Assembly (NCBI GenBank): GCA_003058525.1
Contig: QBVD01000040.1
Coordinates: 62,001 to 126,000, forward strand
Length of the DNA: 64,000 nucleotides
Source: a gamma proteobacterium symbiont of Ctena orbiculata
GTDB taxonomy: Bacteria; Pseudomonadota; Gammaproteobacteria; Chromatiales; Chromatiaceae
Direction: 5' to 3'
Under the pieces are notes generated by a model. That model was not told the origin of the DNA. It was given only the letters and a program-made list of their open reading frames with translations, and did no database searches. The position numbers and the translations under genes are program-made. Shown here piece after piece: positions 54,855 through 64,000 of this stretch. Numbering within the stretch: position 1 is the stretch's first letter; each line of letters begins with the position of its first letter.

Positions 54855-54947
54855 TTCTCGTTCCCACGCTCCAGCGTGGGAATTGATATCTCACTTTGCT
54901 GCCCCACATTCCGTATGCATTCCCACGCGGGAGCGTGGGAACGAGAA
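54855..54947. repeat. Nested palindrome repeat, copy A (93 bp)
   Basis: Outer ends TTCTCGTTCCCACGCT and AGCGTGGGAACGAGAA are perfect 16-base inverted repeats. Each end also folds on itself (TTCCCACGCT-CC-AGCGTGGGAA). The central spacer is about 35 bases. The layout resembles paired REP-type hairpins. It differs from copies B and C by two bases. Confidence 0.85.
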
Positions 54948-55306
54948 TAACGGTCAATGCAGCATTCCCGGCAAACCGTCAACTTGAATGCCAGTTGCGG
55001 CTCTAGTGGGACAGTCCCCAGAGGGGTCAGCAGATCTCTCTGTATAAAGCGCCGATCTATGGCCTGTTCGAGTTCAGGCTCATCATGCAGTAACCGCTTG
55101 CCATCGCGCATCAGCTTTTCAGCCGTTATCCTATTCTCAACAGCCAACGAAAAGTCTAATGGTCGCAGTAGTTTATGACCTACCAACCGATCATATTTCG
55201 AGCTATCCACCAATTCACCCCGCTTCACCAGAGTAATCCTCTGGTCACTCCGTATGTCATCAATGGCCATTACCTGGCGCAGATCGCCAAGTTCTGTGAC
55301 CAGCTT
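54947..55306. repeat. Copied 360-bp fragment of the HD-GYP gene
   Basis: Nearly identical to 54229-54588 (two substitutions seen). It begins exactly at the end of palindrome A and stops exactly where palindrome B begins. Confidence 0.9.
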
Positions 55307-55307
55307 C

Positions 55308-55400
55308 TTCTCGTTCCCACGCTCCAGCGTGGGAACTGATATCTCACTTCGCTGCCCCACATTCCGTATGCATTCCCACGCGGGAGCGTGGGAACGAGAA
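55308..55400. repeat. Nested palindrome repeat, copy B (93 bp)
   Basis: Same structure as copy A, and identical to copy C as far as I can see. It opens the first 310-bp tandem unit. Confidence 0.85.
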
Positions 55401-55617
55401 GATATTTGCGTTTATTCGCGTTCATTTGCGGACCTTTTAAATTATTTGCGTCTATTTGCGGCCCGCTTCTACAACACCTTCCTTGGCAACAGATAGCCTG
55501 GCGGGGCAATCAATCGCCCCGGCCAATGGCGTAATAGCTGAAACCGGCCTCTTTGAGACGTTTGGGATCATAGATATTACGGCCATCGAATATGACCGGC
55601 TCACTGAGGGCGAGTTT

Positions 55618-55710
55618 TTCTCGTTCCCACGCTCCAGCGTGGGAACTGATATCTCACTTCGCTGCCCCACATTCCGTATGCATTCCCACGCGGGAGCGTG
55701 GGAACGAGAA
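55618..55710. repeat. Nested palindrome repeat, copy C (93 bp)
   Basis: Third copy of the 93-bp element, opening the second tandem unit about 110 bases downstream of the ugd stop codon. Confidence 0.85.
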
Positions 55711-55819
55711 GATATTTGCGTTTATTCGCGTTCATTTGCGGACCTTTTAAATTATTTGCGTCTATTTGCGGCCCGCTTCTACAACACCTTCCTTGGCAAC
55801 AGATAACCTGGCGGGGCAA

Positions 55820-57145
55820 TCAATCGCCCCGGCCGATGGCGTAATAGCTGAAACCGGCCTCTTTGAGACGTTTGGGATCATAGATATTACGGCCATCGAA
55901 TATGACGGGCTCACTGAGGGCGAGTTTGATCTGTTCGAAATCGGGACTGCGAAAGACCTGCCACTCTGTTACCACTACCAGAGCGTCAGCACCTTTGAGT
56001 GTACTCTCCTGGTCGCCGCAGTAGACCAGATCCTCGCGTTCACCATAAATTCGGCGACACTCTTCCATCGCTTCCGGATCGAATGCCCGAACCTTCGCCC
56101 CGGCATCCCACAACGCCTCGATCAGCACCCGGCTGGATGCCTCACGCATATCGTCGGTGTTCGGTTTGAAGGATAGCCCCCAGAGGGCAAAGGTCTTGCC
56201 CTTCAGCTCACCCGAGTAGTGACGGCTGATCTTATCGAACAACACCCGCTTCTGGCGATGATTCACCGCCTCCACCGCCGTCAACAATTGGGCATCGTAA
56301 TCCACTTCCCGGGCAGTGCGCTCCAGCGCGTTGACATCCTTCGGGAAACAGGAACCACCATAGCCGCACCCCGGGTAGATGAAGTGATAGCCAATGCGCG
56401 AATCCGCGCCGATACCATGCCGCACCTGTTCGATATCGGCGCCCAGTCTCTCCGCCAGGTTGGAGAGTTCATTCATAAAACTGATCTTGGTGGCGAGAAT
56501 GGCATTGGCGGCGTATTTGGTCAGCTCGGCGGAGCGGATATCCATGGCGATCAGGCGGTCGTGATTCCTGTTGAAGGGGGTATACAGGGCACGCAGCAGC
56601 TCGGTTGTTCTCGGATTGTCGGTACCGATGATAATCCTGTCAGGCTTCATGAAATCGTCGAGTGCGGCGCCTTCCTTGAGAAACTCAGGATTGGATACCA
56701 CATCGAACTCCACCTGTTTACCGTGTGTACGCAGGGCCTCATTGACGCGTTCTCTCACCTTGTCCGCGGTACCCACGGGAACAGTGGATTTATCCACGAT
56801 GATCCGGTAGTCATCCATATGTTCCGCAATCGATGCCGCCACCGCCAGCACATACTGGAGATCCGCCGAGCCGTCCTCGTCGGGTGGCGTGCCGACTGCG
56901 ATGAACTGGAACAACCCGTGCGCCACCGCCTCGGCGGCGTCGGTGGTGAAATGCAGTCTTCCCGCCTTGGCATTGCGTTCCACCATGGCCTCAAGACCCG
57001 GTTCATATATCGGTATCTCACCCTGCTTGAGCATCGCTATCTTCCGCTCGTCCACATCCATGCAGACGACGTCGTTTCCGACCTCTGCCAGACATGCTCC
57101 GGTAACCAAACCGACATACCCTGAACCAAAAACTGTAACTTTCAT
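55820..57145 (-). CDS. ugd: UDP-glucose 6-dehydrogenase
   Basis: Makes UDP-glucuronate for envelope polysaccharide. The 441-residue protein has the NAD-binding [20 protein letters not shown] start, the catalytic Cys in [18 protein letters not shown], and the C-terminal domain with [18 protein letters not shown]. The reading frame is complete to GRGD and a stop at 55820. Its last 108 bases lie in the second unit of the 310-bp tandem repeat, so a truncated second copy of its tail lies downstream. Confidence 0.96.
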   Translation of the reverse strand: MKVTVFGSGYVGLVTGACLAEVGNDVVCMDVDERKIAMLKQGEIPIYEPGLEAMVERNAKAGRLHFTTDAAEAVAHGLFQFIAVGTPPDEDGSADLQYVLAVAASIAEHMDDYRIIVDKSTVPVGTADKVRERVNEALRTHGKQVEFDVVSNPEFLKEGAALDDFMKPDRIIIGTDNPRTTELLRALYTPFNRNHDRLIAMDIRSAELTKYAANAILATKISFMNELSNLAERLGADIEQVRHGIGADSRIGYHFIYPGCGYGGSCFPKDVNALERTAREVDYDAQLLTAVEAVNHRQKRVLFDKISRHYSGELKGKTFALWGLSFKPNTDDMREASSRVLIEALWDAGAKVRAFDPEAMEECRRIYGEREDLVYCGDQESTLKGADALVVVTEWQVFRSPDFEQIKLALSEPVIFDGRNIYDPKRLKEAGFSYYAIGRGD

Positions 57146-57219
57146 TGTTAACCCTTGGGAGGACCCTACTCAAAAATAACGCACAATCATACTTGCTGAG
57201 TAAACGGGAGGCCAGACAT

Positions 57220-57906
57220 TCAGCACTGGGGTATTTGATCCAAGGCACATTGGATCGCCTGATTCAGGCTGTCTGGTGATTGACCGGTCGATTCGATCAC
57301 GGGAAGCGGCTGAATCCGCGCATGTCCGCGCATGAAAACCGGCAGCATCACACCACCCTGGCCACTCACTCCACTGATACGCAACGGAACCAGAGGCAGC
57401 CCGGTCAACGCTGCCAGACGGGCGGCTCCGGCCTTTATTTTACGCGGTGGATCGCTGTCGAGATGGATCTTGCCGTGGGGGAAGAGTGCCACTATCTCGC
57501 CGTCACGCAGCGCCTTGATCGCCTGACGCATCGCTTTCTCCGGTGAGTTCTCCCGATCCACGGGAATACAACCCACCGCACGGAACAGCCACTGCAAGCC
57601 AAATCGCTCATACTGCTCCCTGGCAATGAGGAAGCGCAGGGGCCGGTTGCTGGATGCCAACATCAACAGAGGGTCGAGCCCGGAGATGTGATTGGATACT
57701 ACGATCGCACCGTCTGTTTCAGGCAACGGCAATTCAGTCTGGGGCAGTCGGTGATAGACATGGCAAAACAGGCGGTTGAACCCATCCAGCCAGTTCAGCC
57801 AGGCAACACCCCATTCGGCTCGCCGAGCTTCACGGCAACGCCTGTTCAATCCGGCTATGGCCATGACCATAGCAAGCAGCAGTATTATCAGTATAAATGT
57901 ATTCAC
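57220..57906 (-). CDS. 1-acyl-sn-glycerol-3-phosphate acyltransferase family (PlsC-like)
   Basis: A 228-residue membrane-bound acyltransferase. One N-terminal span is followed by the H-x4-D motif (SNHISGLDPLLM), FPHGKIHLDSDPPR in place of the usual FPEG, and IKAGAARLAALTGLPLVPLRI. It probably acylates lysophosphatidate or a related lipid; substrate unproved. It shares the strand of ugd, which starts 74 bases downstream. Confidence 0.85.
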   Translation of the reverse strand: MNTFILIILLLAMVMAIAGLNRRCREARRAEWGVAWLNWLDGFNRLFCHVYHRLPQTELPLPETDGAIVVSNHISGLDPLLMLASSNRPLRFLIAREQYERFGLQWLFRAVGCIPVDRENSPEKAMRQAIKALRDGEIVALFPHGKIHLDSDPPRKIKAGAARLAALTGLPLVPLRISGVSGQGGVMLPVFMRGHARIQPLPVIESTGQSPDSLNQAIQCALDQIPQC

Positions 57907-58243
57907 TGTTGAAGTGGCTTCACGTTCTCTTTTTGTTAGTTCTTACCCTGCTGAAGGTAACAAAACACAAATAAACTAGCCGCAAATAGACGCCAATCAC
58001 CGCAAACTATCTGCAGTGAGAAAAATTGTCCGATGAGAAGCATTGCATACAGCAGCGCTCAGTAAGCTCGAGGAGGTTGACTGAAATAGATGACCAGGTA
58101 AAGGATCGCATGTCCGCCATGTACATGATCATATCATTTGCGATGGTTTGCGGTGATTGGCGTCTATTTGCGGCACTATCAATCTTGATCTGTTGATTGC
58201 TCCGGCATTTAATCATCCCACCTGCCCGATAAGCTTACACCTC
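57907..58243. other. Gene-free gap containing the 196-bp inverted-repeat element
   Basis: Separates plsC-like from def. Apart from the element at 57979-58174 I see only short flanks and no gene. Confidence 0.7.
57979..58174. repeat. MITE-like element with 29-bp perfect terminal inverted repeats
   Basis: Left end GCCGCAAATAGACGCCAATC continues ACCGCAAAC (57979-58007); the right end (58146-58174) is its exact reverse complement. The 138-base middle has no gene that I can support. The end motif is related to the CGCAAATAGACGC arms in the 54.8-55.8 kb zone. Confidence 0.75.
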
Positions 58244-58762
58244 TCACTTTTTACCGCCTTTCTGATAGACCTTGCGTTGAAACAGGTCAGTGCGGCGACT
58301 TACCAGGCGATCGATAAAGAGTATGCCATCGAGATGGTCCACCTCATGTTGCAGCGCCCGCGCTTCAAATCCTTCCATCTCGAATTCGTGATCCTCACCC
58401 TGAGGATCCTGCGAGCGTACTTTTATTCGCTCCGCACGAATTACATTCCCGGTATAATCGGGTACTGAAAGACAACCTTCACGACCGAGCTCGAAGCCGT
58501 CCCATTCGGTGATTTCCGGGTTTACCAGGATCAGGTGACCATGGTTCGGCACCGGCTTTCTGGTGGTGGAACAATCCAAGATAACGATACGTTGAGACCT
58601 CCCCACCTGGGGGGCTGCGATACCGACGGCGGCCGGTCCTGCCTGGCGTGTCTCTTCCAGATCGGCAATGAATCCATGCAGCTCATCATCGAAGTGAATC
58701 ACCTCATCCGCCAGCTGCTTGAGTCTCGGGTCCGGCAGCTTCAATATTTCCAATATCGCCAT
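58244..58762 (-). CDS. def: Peptide deformylase
   Basis: Removes the formyl group from new polypeptides. The 172-residue protein has motif 1 VGIAAPQVG, motif 2 EGCLSVP (Cys metal ligand) and motif 3 QHEVDHLDG (H-E-x-x-H). It starts 4 bases after the gcvR-like gene. It lacks fmt next to it, unlike the common def-fmt pair. It may be one of several copies. Confidence 0.95.
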   Translation of the reverse strand: MAILEILKLPDPRLKQLADEVIHFDDELHGFIADLEETRQAGPAAVGIAAPQVGRSQRIVILDCSTTRKPVPNHGHLILVNPEITEWDGFELGREGCLSVPDYTGNVIRAERIKVRSQDPQGEDHEFEMEGFEARALQHEVDHLDGILFIDRLVSRRTDLFQRKVYQKGGKK

Positions 58763-58766
58763 GAGG

Positions 58767-59291
58767 TCAGCCGATCAGGGTCTCTACGGATGAGATGTGA
58801 ACATCGATGTCCTCCAGCGCAAGGGGTTGCAACGCCGATTCGAGTGTCTCGATTTCGGCCTCCGCATAGCCCTGTATGGTCATGATGTAGACAGGCTTCT
58901 CCGAATCACCTACCACATCCGATGCCAGCTCGAGGATATTGAAGCCACATTCGGCGAGGGCTCCGGTCACTTTTGCCACGATACCGGCGCGATCCGCGCC
59001 ATTTACCCTGACCTGGAAGTTGGGTACCCGGTGCCGATGCAGTCCGCCATGTATCGGATCGATATGAAATTTGAGTTGCAGCCGATCCGCCACAGGTGCA
59101 ATCAGGTTTGTCAGGGTCTGTTCAGCGTGCCCCCCATCGACCATCATCATGATGGAGAAGTTCCCACCCAAACGAATCATCGAACTCTCCCCCAGGGTAC
59201 ATCCGCCACGATAGAGCGCGTCGGTAACCTGGGCAACTATTCCCGGTTGGTCTTCACCCACCAGGGTCAGCATCAGCCAATTCATTTTCAC
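58767..59291 (-). CDS. gcvR: GcvR-like double ACT-domain protein
   Basis: A 174-residue protein with two ACT domains: LVGEDQPGIVAQVTDALYRG near residue 10 and VNGADRAGIVAKVTGALAEC near 98. GcvR in E. coli binds glycine and controls the GcvA activator of the glycine-cleavage genes. The match is to the family; there is no gcv gene nearby. It lies upstream of def. Confidence 0.85.
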   Translation of the reverse strand: MKMNWLMLTLVGEDQPGIVAQVTDALYRGGCTLGESSMIRLGGNFSIMMMVDGGHAEQTLTNLIAPVADRLQLKFHIDPIHGGLHRHRVPNFQVRVNGADRAGIVAKVTGALAECGFNILELASDVVGDSEKPVYIMTIQGYAEAEIETLESALQPLALEDIDVHISSVETLIG

Positions 59292-59383
59292 TCCTCAAAG
59301 TTCATGATCAGACACTCCCGCATGCAGGATAAATGAGTGCCGGTTGTTGGTCCAGAAACAGATCCCGCTGTGAATCAGGTAAT

Positions 59384-60115
59384 CTAATCGCGCCAAATCA
59401 TTGCAGCCATTCGACCGGTCACTCCATCACGGCGGTAGGAGAAGAAGAGCCTGTCCTGGGTTAAGGTACAATATTCTCCACCGGTGATGAACTCCACGCC
59501 GGCATCGATGAGGCGCATGCGGGCCAATGCATAGATATCGGCCAGCCAGTGCCCTGGACGATTGTTAGTGAATGACTGGGCTGTCGCCTGCCGATAGGCT
59601 AGGAAACGGTCGCGAACCTCATCCCCAACCTCGAATGCTGCCGGTCCAATGGCGGGTCCAAGCCAAACTACCAGCTCCTCCATGGGACTCTGGAAGCGTT
59701 GTAATGAGTTTTCGATCACACCCGCCGCCAAACCTCGCCAACCCGCATGCACGGCACACACCTCATTACCCTGTCGATCGGCGATCAAGAGCGGCAGGCA
59801 ATCGGCCGTGAGTACGGCACAGACAACACCGGGTTGGTCGGTATAGACGGCATCGGCCTGGCATCCGGGATTGGCGCTGTCCGGAGAGACCACGCAACAG
59901 CCATGCACCTGACTGAGCCAAAACGGCGTATCGGGCAACCGGTACTCCTTTGCCAGCAACGCTCTGTTTCGAGCTACACAGGCCGGGTCATCGCCCACAT
60001 GGTCAGCCAGATTGAGGCTGTCAAAAGGCGCTGCACTGCATCCTCCCTGGCGCGTGGTAACCAATGCCTTCACGTTCGAAGGTGCGGGCCATGCAGGCTG
60101 CAGCACATCAATCAT
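59384..60115 (-). CDS. pgeF: PgeF/YfiH family purine nucleoside phosphorylase-type protein
   Basis: A 243-residue protein of the YfiH (polyphenol oxidase, laccase domain) family; in E. coli PgeF has been tied to peptidoglycan fidelity and family members to purine nucleoside cleavage. Marks are LVTTRQGGCS, VHGCCVVSPD, VCAVHAGWRGLAAGVI and the end CTLTQDRLFFSYRRDGVTGR. It overlaps the rluD stop by 4 bases, as is common (rluD-yfiH). Confidence 0.92.
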   Translation of the reverse strand: MIDVLQPAWPAPSNVKALVTTRQGGCSAAPFDSLNLADHVGDDPACVARNRALLAKEYRLPDTPFWLSQVHGCCVVSPDSANPGCQADAVYTDQPGVVCAVLTADCLPLLIADRQGNEVCAVHAGWRGLAAGVIENSLQRFQSPMEELVVWLGPAIGPAAFEVGDEVRDRFLAYRQATAQSFTNNRPGHWLADIYALARMRLIDAGVEFITGGEYCTLTQDRLFFSYRRDGVTGRMAAMIWRD

Positions 60116-61104
60116 CGTTTGGCATCCTCGGCAAGGAGATCGATCAGTTGTTGCATATCGGTGGGTACAGGCGCCTCCCAGGCGACCCGTTCACCCGTCT
60201 CCGGGTGAATCAGTTCAAGCCGGGTGGCATGCAGCGCCTGGCGCCTGAATCCCTTGATCGCGGCGGCCAGCTCATCGTTGATAGCTGACGGCAGCTTGAG
60301 CCGCCCTCCATACAGCGGATCACCCAGAAGCGGATGGCGGATGTGGCGCATATGGACACGAATCTGATGGGTGCGTCCGGTCTCCAGTCTGACCCGCAAC
60401 AGCGTGTGGGCACGGAAACGCTGCTCGATTCGATAGTGTGTGACCGCATGCTTTCCCGTCTCGTGGACTGTCATACGCAGGCGGTTGACCGGGTGCCTGC
60501 CGATCGGCGCATCGACAGTGCCGCCGGCAATCATTTCCCCCTGCACAAGCGCCAGATACTCTCTCTTAACACTCCGCGCCTGTAACTGCCCGACCAGCGC
60601 ATGCTGCGATTGCAGGGTTTTTGCAACCACCAGTAGACCGCTGGTCTCTTTATCAAGGCGGTGAACGATACCGGCTCTGGGGATCTGCTGCAGGGGCCGG
60701 TAATGGTTCAACAAACCATTCAACAGGGTACCGTCGGGATTACCCGCCGCAGGGTGCATCACCAATCCGGCGGGCTTATTGATCACCAACAGATGCTCAT
60801 CCTCATAGACAAGGTCGAGTTCGATCGCTTGCGCCTCTGCCTCCACCTCATCCTGCGGTATCGGCCGGAGATTGATCAGCTCTCCCCCGCGGATCCGCTG
60901 TTTGGCCTTGCAGGGGCGCCCATCCAGCTCCACCAGGCCCAGTTTTATCCAGTGTTGCAGACGGCTGCGGGAGAACTCGGGGAATTGATCGGACAACACC
61001 TGATCGAGCCGGCTGCCTGCATACTCTTCAGGGATCACCACTGAGCGGGGAGGAACTTTATCAATGAATTTGGCATCCGACATAGATGATCCGTATTGTC
61101 CCAT
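60112..61104 (-). CDS. rluD: 23S rRNA pseudouridine synthase RluD
   Basis: Makes pseudouridines at 1911, 1915 and 1917 of 23S rRNA. The 330-residue protein has an N-terminal S4 domain (AGSRLDQVLSDQFPEFSRSR) and the catalytic Asp in GIVHRLDKETSGLLVVAKT. ATG at 61083 would shorten it by seven residues. It diverges from bamD, an arrangement found in many gammaproteobacteria. Confidence 0.95.
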   Translation of the reverse strand: MGQYGSSMSDAKFIDKVPPRSVVIPEEYAGSRLDQVLSDQFPEFSRSRLQHWIKLGLVELDGRPCKAKQRIRGGELINLRPIPQDEVEAEAQAIELDLVYEDEHLLVINKPAGLVMHPAAGNPDGTLLNGLLNHYRPLQQIPRAGIVHRLDKETSGLLVVAKTLQSQHALVGQLQARSVKREYLALVQGEMIAGGTVDAPIGRHPVNRLRMTVHETGKHAVTHYRIEQRFRAHTLLRVRLETGRTHQIRVHMRHIRHPLLGDPLYGGRLKLPSAINDELAAAIKGFRRQALHATRLELIHPETGERVAWEAPVPTDMQQLIDLLAEDAKR

Positions 61105-61242
61105 TGAGGTTGCTGTTTTACAAAATCCGCCGTTTCAAACACACTACGCACTTCACTGAAGCCATCAAAGACGGGTTATACCCCATCACGCGTTCCGTTA
61201 TACTTCAGCGTTTATCAAACATACCCTAGGTATTGATTAGCC

Positions 61243-62040
61243 ATGCTCTGGAAGTTCTCGATCATCACCCTTGTCACGCTGTTGCTGAGCGGCTGTTCCA
61301 TGCCGGATCAGATCGATGTAACAAAAAGCTGGAGTGCCAGCCAATTCTATTCAGAAGCCAAAAGCGCGCTGATGGATGGCGATTATGATGAAGCGATCAA
61401 GCACTATAACGGATTGCAGGCACGCTTTCCCTTTGGTCGGTATGCCACCCAGTCACAGCTCGACATCATCTATGCCCACTATAAGAACGGTGAGCCGGAA
61501 TCGGCGATCATGGCGGCGGACAGATTTATCAAATTGAATCCCCAGAGCCCATATGTCGATTATGCCTATTATATGAAAGGCATCACCAACTATAACCGGA
61601 ACCAGAGTATCTTCAGTCGGATACTCCCATCCGATCCATCCGAGAGAGATGCCGGTGCCGCACTCGATGCCTTCAATGACTTTGACAAACTCGTACGCCG
61701 TTATCCCGACAGCAGGTATTCGGCAGACGCGCGACAGAGGATGCTCTATCTCAGAAACAACCTGGCGAAATATCAGATACACATCGCGGAATACTACATG
61801 CGACGGGGTGCTTATCTGGCTGCCGCCAACCGGGCCAACAGGGTGGTCACCCGGTTTCAACGCACTGACGCGATGCAAAGGGCGCTGGAGATCATGGTCG
61901 ATGCCTATACACGACTGGGTATGACCGAGCTTGCAGATGATGCGAGACGGGTATTGACCCTCAATCTCGAGAATGGCCGTTTGAATAACCCGGCTGAAAT
62001 TGAAACAGAAAAAGAGGTGATCTCCACAGAACAACTTTAG
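61243..62040 (+). CDS. bamD: Outer membrane assembly lipoprotein BamD
   Basis: A 265-residue lipoprotein of the Bam complex that inserts beta-barrels into the outer membrane. The lipobox is LLSGC (cysteine 18). Five TPR repeats follow, including WSASQFYSEAKSALMDGDYD, ALMDGDYDEAIKHYNGLQ and AYYMKGITNYNRN. Length is normal. Its stop lies 23 bases from the convergent glnB gene. It would serve the outer-membrane barrel gene at 25260. Confidence 0.96.
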   Translation: MLWKFSIITLVTLLLSGCSMPDQIDVTKSWSASQFYSEAKSALMDGDYDEAIKHYNGLQARFPFGRYATQSQLDIIYAHYKNGEPESAIMAADRFIKLNPQSPYVDYAYYMKGITNYNRNQSIFSRILPSDPSERDAGAALDAFNDFDKLVRRYPDSRYSADARQRMLYLRNNLAKYQIHIAEYYMRRGAYLAAANRANRVVTRFQRTDAMQRALEIMVDAYTRLGMTELADDARRVLTLNLENGRLNNPAEIETEKEVISTEQL

Positions 62041-62063
62041 CCATGACCGAAATCCTCGACGGA

Positions 62064-62747
<684 letters not shown>

Positions 62748-64000
62748 TCAACTATTTCGTTTAGACCAGGTGAGCGGATAGCGCCGGTCGCGCCCATAGG
62801 CGCGGCGGGTAATTTTTATGCCTGGCGGCGCTTGACGCCGTTTGTACTCGTTACTATCCACCATGCCGATCACACGCAGCACCGTCCGTTCATCGAATCC
62901 TGCGGCAACGATCTCCGTAACCGATTGATCCAATTCAACATATCGTTCCAAAATCTCATCCAGCACGGCATAATCAGGGAGTGAATCACTATCTCTCTGA
63001 TCCGGCGCCAGTTCAGCGGACGGCGCCCTCTCCAAGACCCGCTGGGGAATGACCTGTGACAGTGAGTTACGGTAACGGCATAAACGATAGACCAGGGTTT
63101 TCGGAACATCCTTAATCGGGGCGAAGCCGCCCGCCATGTCGCCATACAGGGTTGCGTAACCCACCGACATCTCACTCTTGTTACCCGTTGTGAGCAGGAT
63201 GCGTCCTTTTTTATTACTGATCGCCATGAGTATTATCCCGCGGCAGCGTGCCTGGATATTCTCTTCCGTCACATCGACGGCTCTGCCGGCGAATTCATCC
63301 GCCAGCATCTCCAAAAAGGCATTGAAGGCGGGCTCGATTGATATGGTCCGATACTCCACCCCCAGAGACTCGGCTTCGGCAACGGCATCCTGGTTACTCA
63401 TATCCGCGGTGTATCGGGATGGCATCATCACCACCTCCACCTGATCCGGTCCGAGGGCATCTGCCGCAATTGCCAGCGTCAGGGCGGAGTCGACACCACC
63501 CGAAAGCCCTATAATGGCCCCGTTGAAGCCATTCTTGAGCACATAATCCCTCACCCCCGTGACAAGTGCCTGATAGACCCGCTCCTCCTCCGATACGAGC
63601 GGTGCGATCATCCCGGTCGACTGTTGCGTAGGGTCCTCCATGGAGAGATCCACACAAACGCTTGTCTCCTTAAAGAAATCAAGGCGTTGAATGAGCTGGC
63701 CTTCTGCATTCACCACAAATGAACCGCCATCGAATACCAGTTCATCCTGTCCACCGACCAGATTGACATAGACGATGGGAAAGCTGTTCTCCCGGGCACG
63801 GTTTTGCACCAGCTCTTCACGTTCCGGCGCCTTACCGATATGAAAAGGAGAGGCATTGATATTGAGCAGTAGCTGGGCCCCTGCGGCGCGACTCATGGCG
63901 GCGGGATCCACTTCCCAGATGTCTTCACATATAGTCAGCCCGATACGCACACCCTGCAACTCAAAGGTTACCGCCTCCCTGCCCGGTGAAAAATAGCGCA
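62748..64000 (-). CDS. nadE: Glutamine-dependent NAD+ synthetase NadE, C-terminal part (5' end outside window)
   Basis: Makes NAD+ from deamido-NAD+ with glutamine as nitrogen donor. The frame is open to the window edge; the ORF beginning at 63959 (TTG) is not the true start because YFSPGREAVTFEL precedes it, as in the nitrilase-like glutaminase domain. That domain shows GLTICEDIW with the catalytic Cys, and the synthetase domain has IGLSGGVDSALTLAIAADAL and ATLYGDMAGGFAPIKD. The C-terminus ends KRRQAPPGIKITRRAYG, normal for the family. Confidence 0.95.
   Translation of the reverse strand, partial: RYFSPGREAVTFELQGVRIGLTICEDIWEVDPAAMSRAAGAQLLLNINASPFHIGKAPEREELVQNRARENSFPIVYVNLVGGQDELVFDGGSFVVNAEGQLIQRLDFFKETSVCVDLSMEDPTQQSTGMIAPLVSEEERVYQALVTGVRDYVLKNGFNGAIIGLSGGVDSALTLAIAADALGPDQVEVVMMPSRYTADMSNQDAVAEAESLGVEYRTISIEPAFNAFLEMLADEFAGRAVDVTEENIQARCRGIILMAISNKKGRILLTTGNKSEMSVGYATLYGDMAGGFAPIKDVPKTLVYRLCRYRNSLSQVIPQRVLERAPSAELAPDQRDSDSLPDYAVLDEILERYVELDQSVTEIVAAGFDERTVLRVIGMVDSNEYKRRQAPPGIKITRRAYGRDRRYPLTWSKRNS

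Larger units (their letters stand above)
54613..55819. other. Repeat zone between the HD-GYP gene and ugd; no genuine gene
   Basis: From left to right: long inverted arm (54787-54854), palindrome A (54855-54947), copied HD-GYP piece (54947-55306), palindrome B (55308-55400), right inverted arm (55401-55478), copied ugd 3' end (about 55510-55617), palindrome C (55618-55710), and the right arm again, leading into the true ugd end. The 201-residue ORF across 54755-55360 is a chimera of the copied HD-GYP piece and repeat DNA. Confidence 0.75.
55308..55927. repeat. Two-copy tandem repeat, period 310 bp, including the ugd 3' end
   Basis: Unit 1 is 55308-55617 and unit 2 is 55618-55927. Each has the 93-bp palindrome, the CGCAAATAGACGC-type arm, and 108 bases of the ugd 3' end. 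I see about three base differences between units. The true ugd continues only from unit 2. Confidence 0.9.

Noticed and set aside
54755-55360. 201-residue minus-strand ORF with HD-GYP protein N-terminal sequence
   Set aside because: It is the copied 360-bp fragment joined to repeat DNA on both sides; no domain is complete and no start site is credible.
54855-55710. Repeated palindromes as a possible CRISPR array
   Set aside because: Only three copies, with unequal spacing, and the spacers are host gene pieces; repeat length and structure do not fit and no cas gene is present.

Overview
The window reads as chromosomal DNA of a free-living or symbiotic gammaproteobacterium. The evidence is an Rnf/Rsx complex, ZapE, a Pil-Chp twitching chemotaxis cluster, BamD, GlnB, RluD and GcvR, and a gene order (pilG-H-I-J-chpA diverging from gshB-tonB-algH-ruvX-pyrR-pyrB-pyrC') that I recall from Pseudomonas aeruginosa. 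Base composition looks moderate (a little above half G+C by eye, not computed). My best guess is a Chromatiales-like or sulfur-oxidiser-type lineage; this is inference from gene content and repeat style, not a species call.

Layout. 1-3087: rnfC (partial), rnfD, rnfG, rnfE. 3318-4750: rsmE and a DUF4124 protein with a pilin-like C-terminal part. 4802-18440, all minus strand: zapE, a CheW protein, a 2380-residue ChpA hybrid kinase, PilJ, PilI, PilH, PilG, a rhodanese-like protein and a small secreted protein. 18699-25221, plus strand: gshB, a TonB-type protein, algH, ruvX, pyrR, pyrB, a catalytically dead pyrC' and pyrK. 25260-34216: an outer-membrane barrel, pgsA, a MITE-like repeat, a DUF2066 protein, purM-purN, a DUF3108 protein, radC, rpmB-rpmG and a hydantoinase-type protein. 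34532-39855: a GldA/GldG-type ABC cluster, mutM, ispB. 39925-40001: tRNA-Pro(CGG).

From about 40119 to 50260 lies an accessory island: a TA-flanked MITE, an A+T-rich stretch, then hsdM, an Abi_2 (HEPN-type) gene, a 53-codon ORF whose end echoes the hsdM tail, two genes with PD-(D/E)xK-like residues, hsdS, and an hsdR broken by one in-frame TAA. The methylation half of this type I system looks intact and the restriction half broken, while two other nuclease-like genes and an Abi gene sit inside the operon. This is the most promising system in the window.

50280-64000 returns to chromosomal genes: a SWIM-domain protein, a VanZ-family protein, an HD-GYP-like protein with a degraded HD pair, ugd, plsC-like, def, gcvR-like, pgeF, rluD, bamD, glnB and nadE (partial). 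Between the HD-GYP gene and ugd (54613-55819) is a repeat zone in which a 93-bp nested palindrome occurs three times beside recent copies of pieces of both neighbouring genes (360 bp of the HD-GYP gene; a 310-bp tandem unit containing the ugd 3' end). No CRISPR array, integrase or complete insertion sequence was seen.
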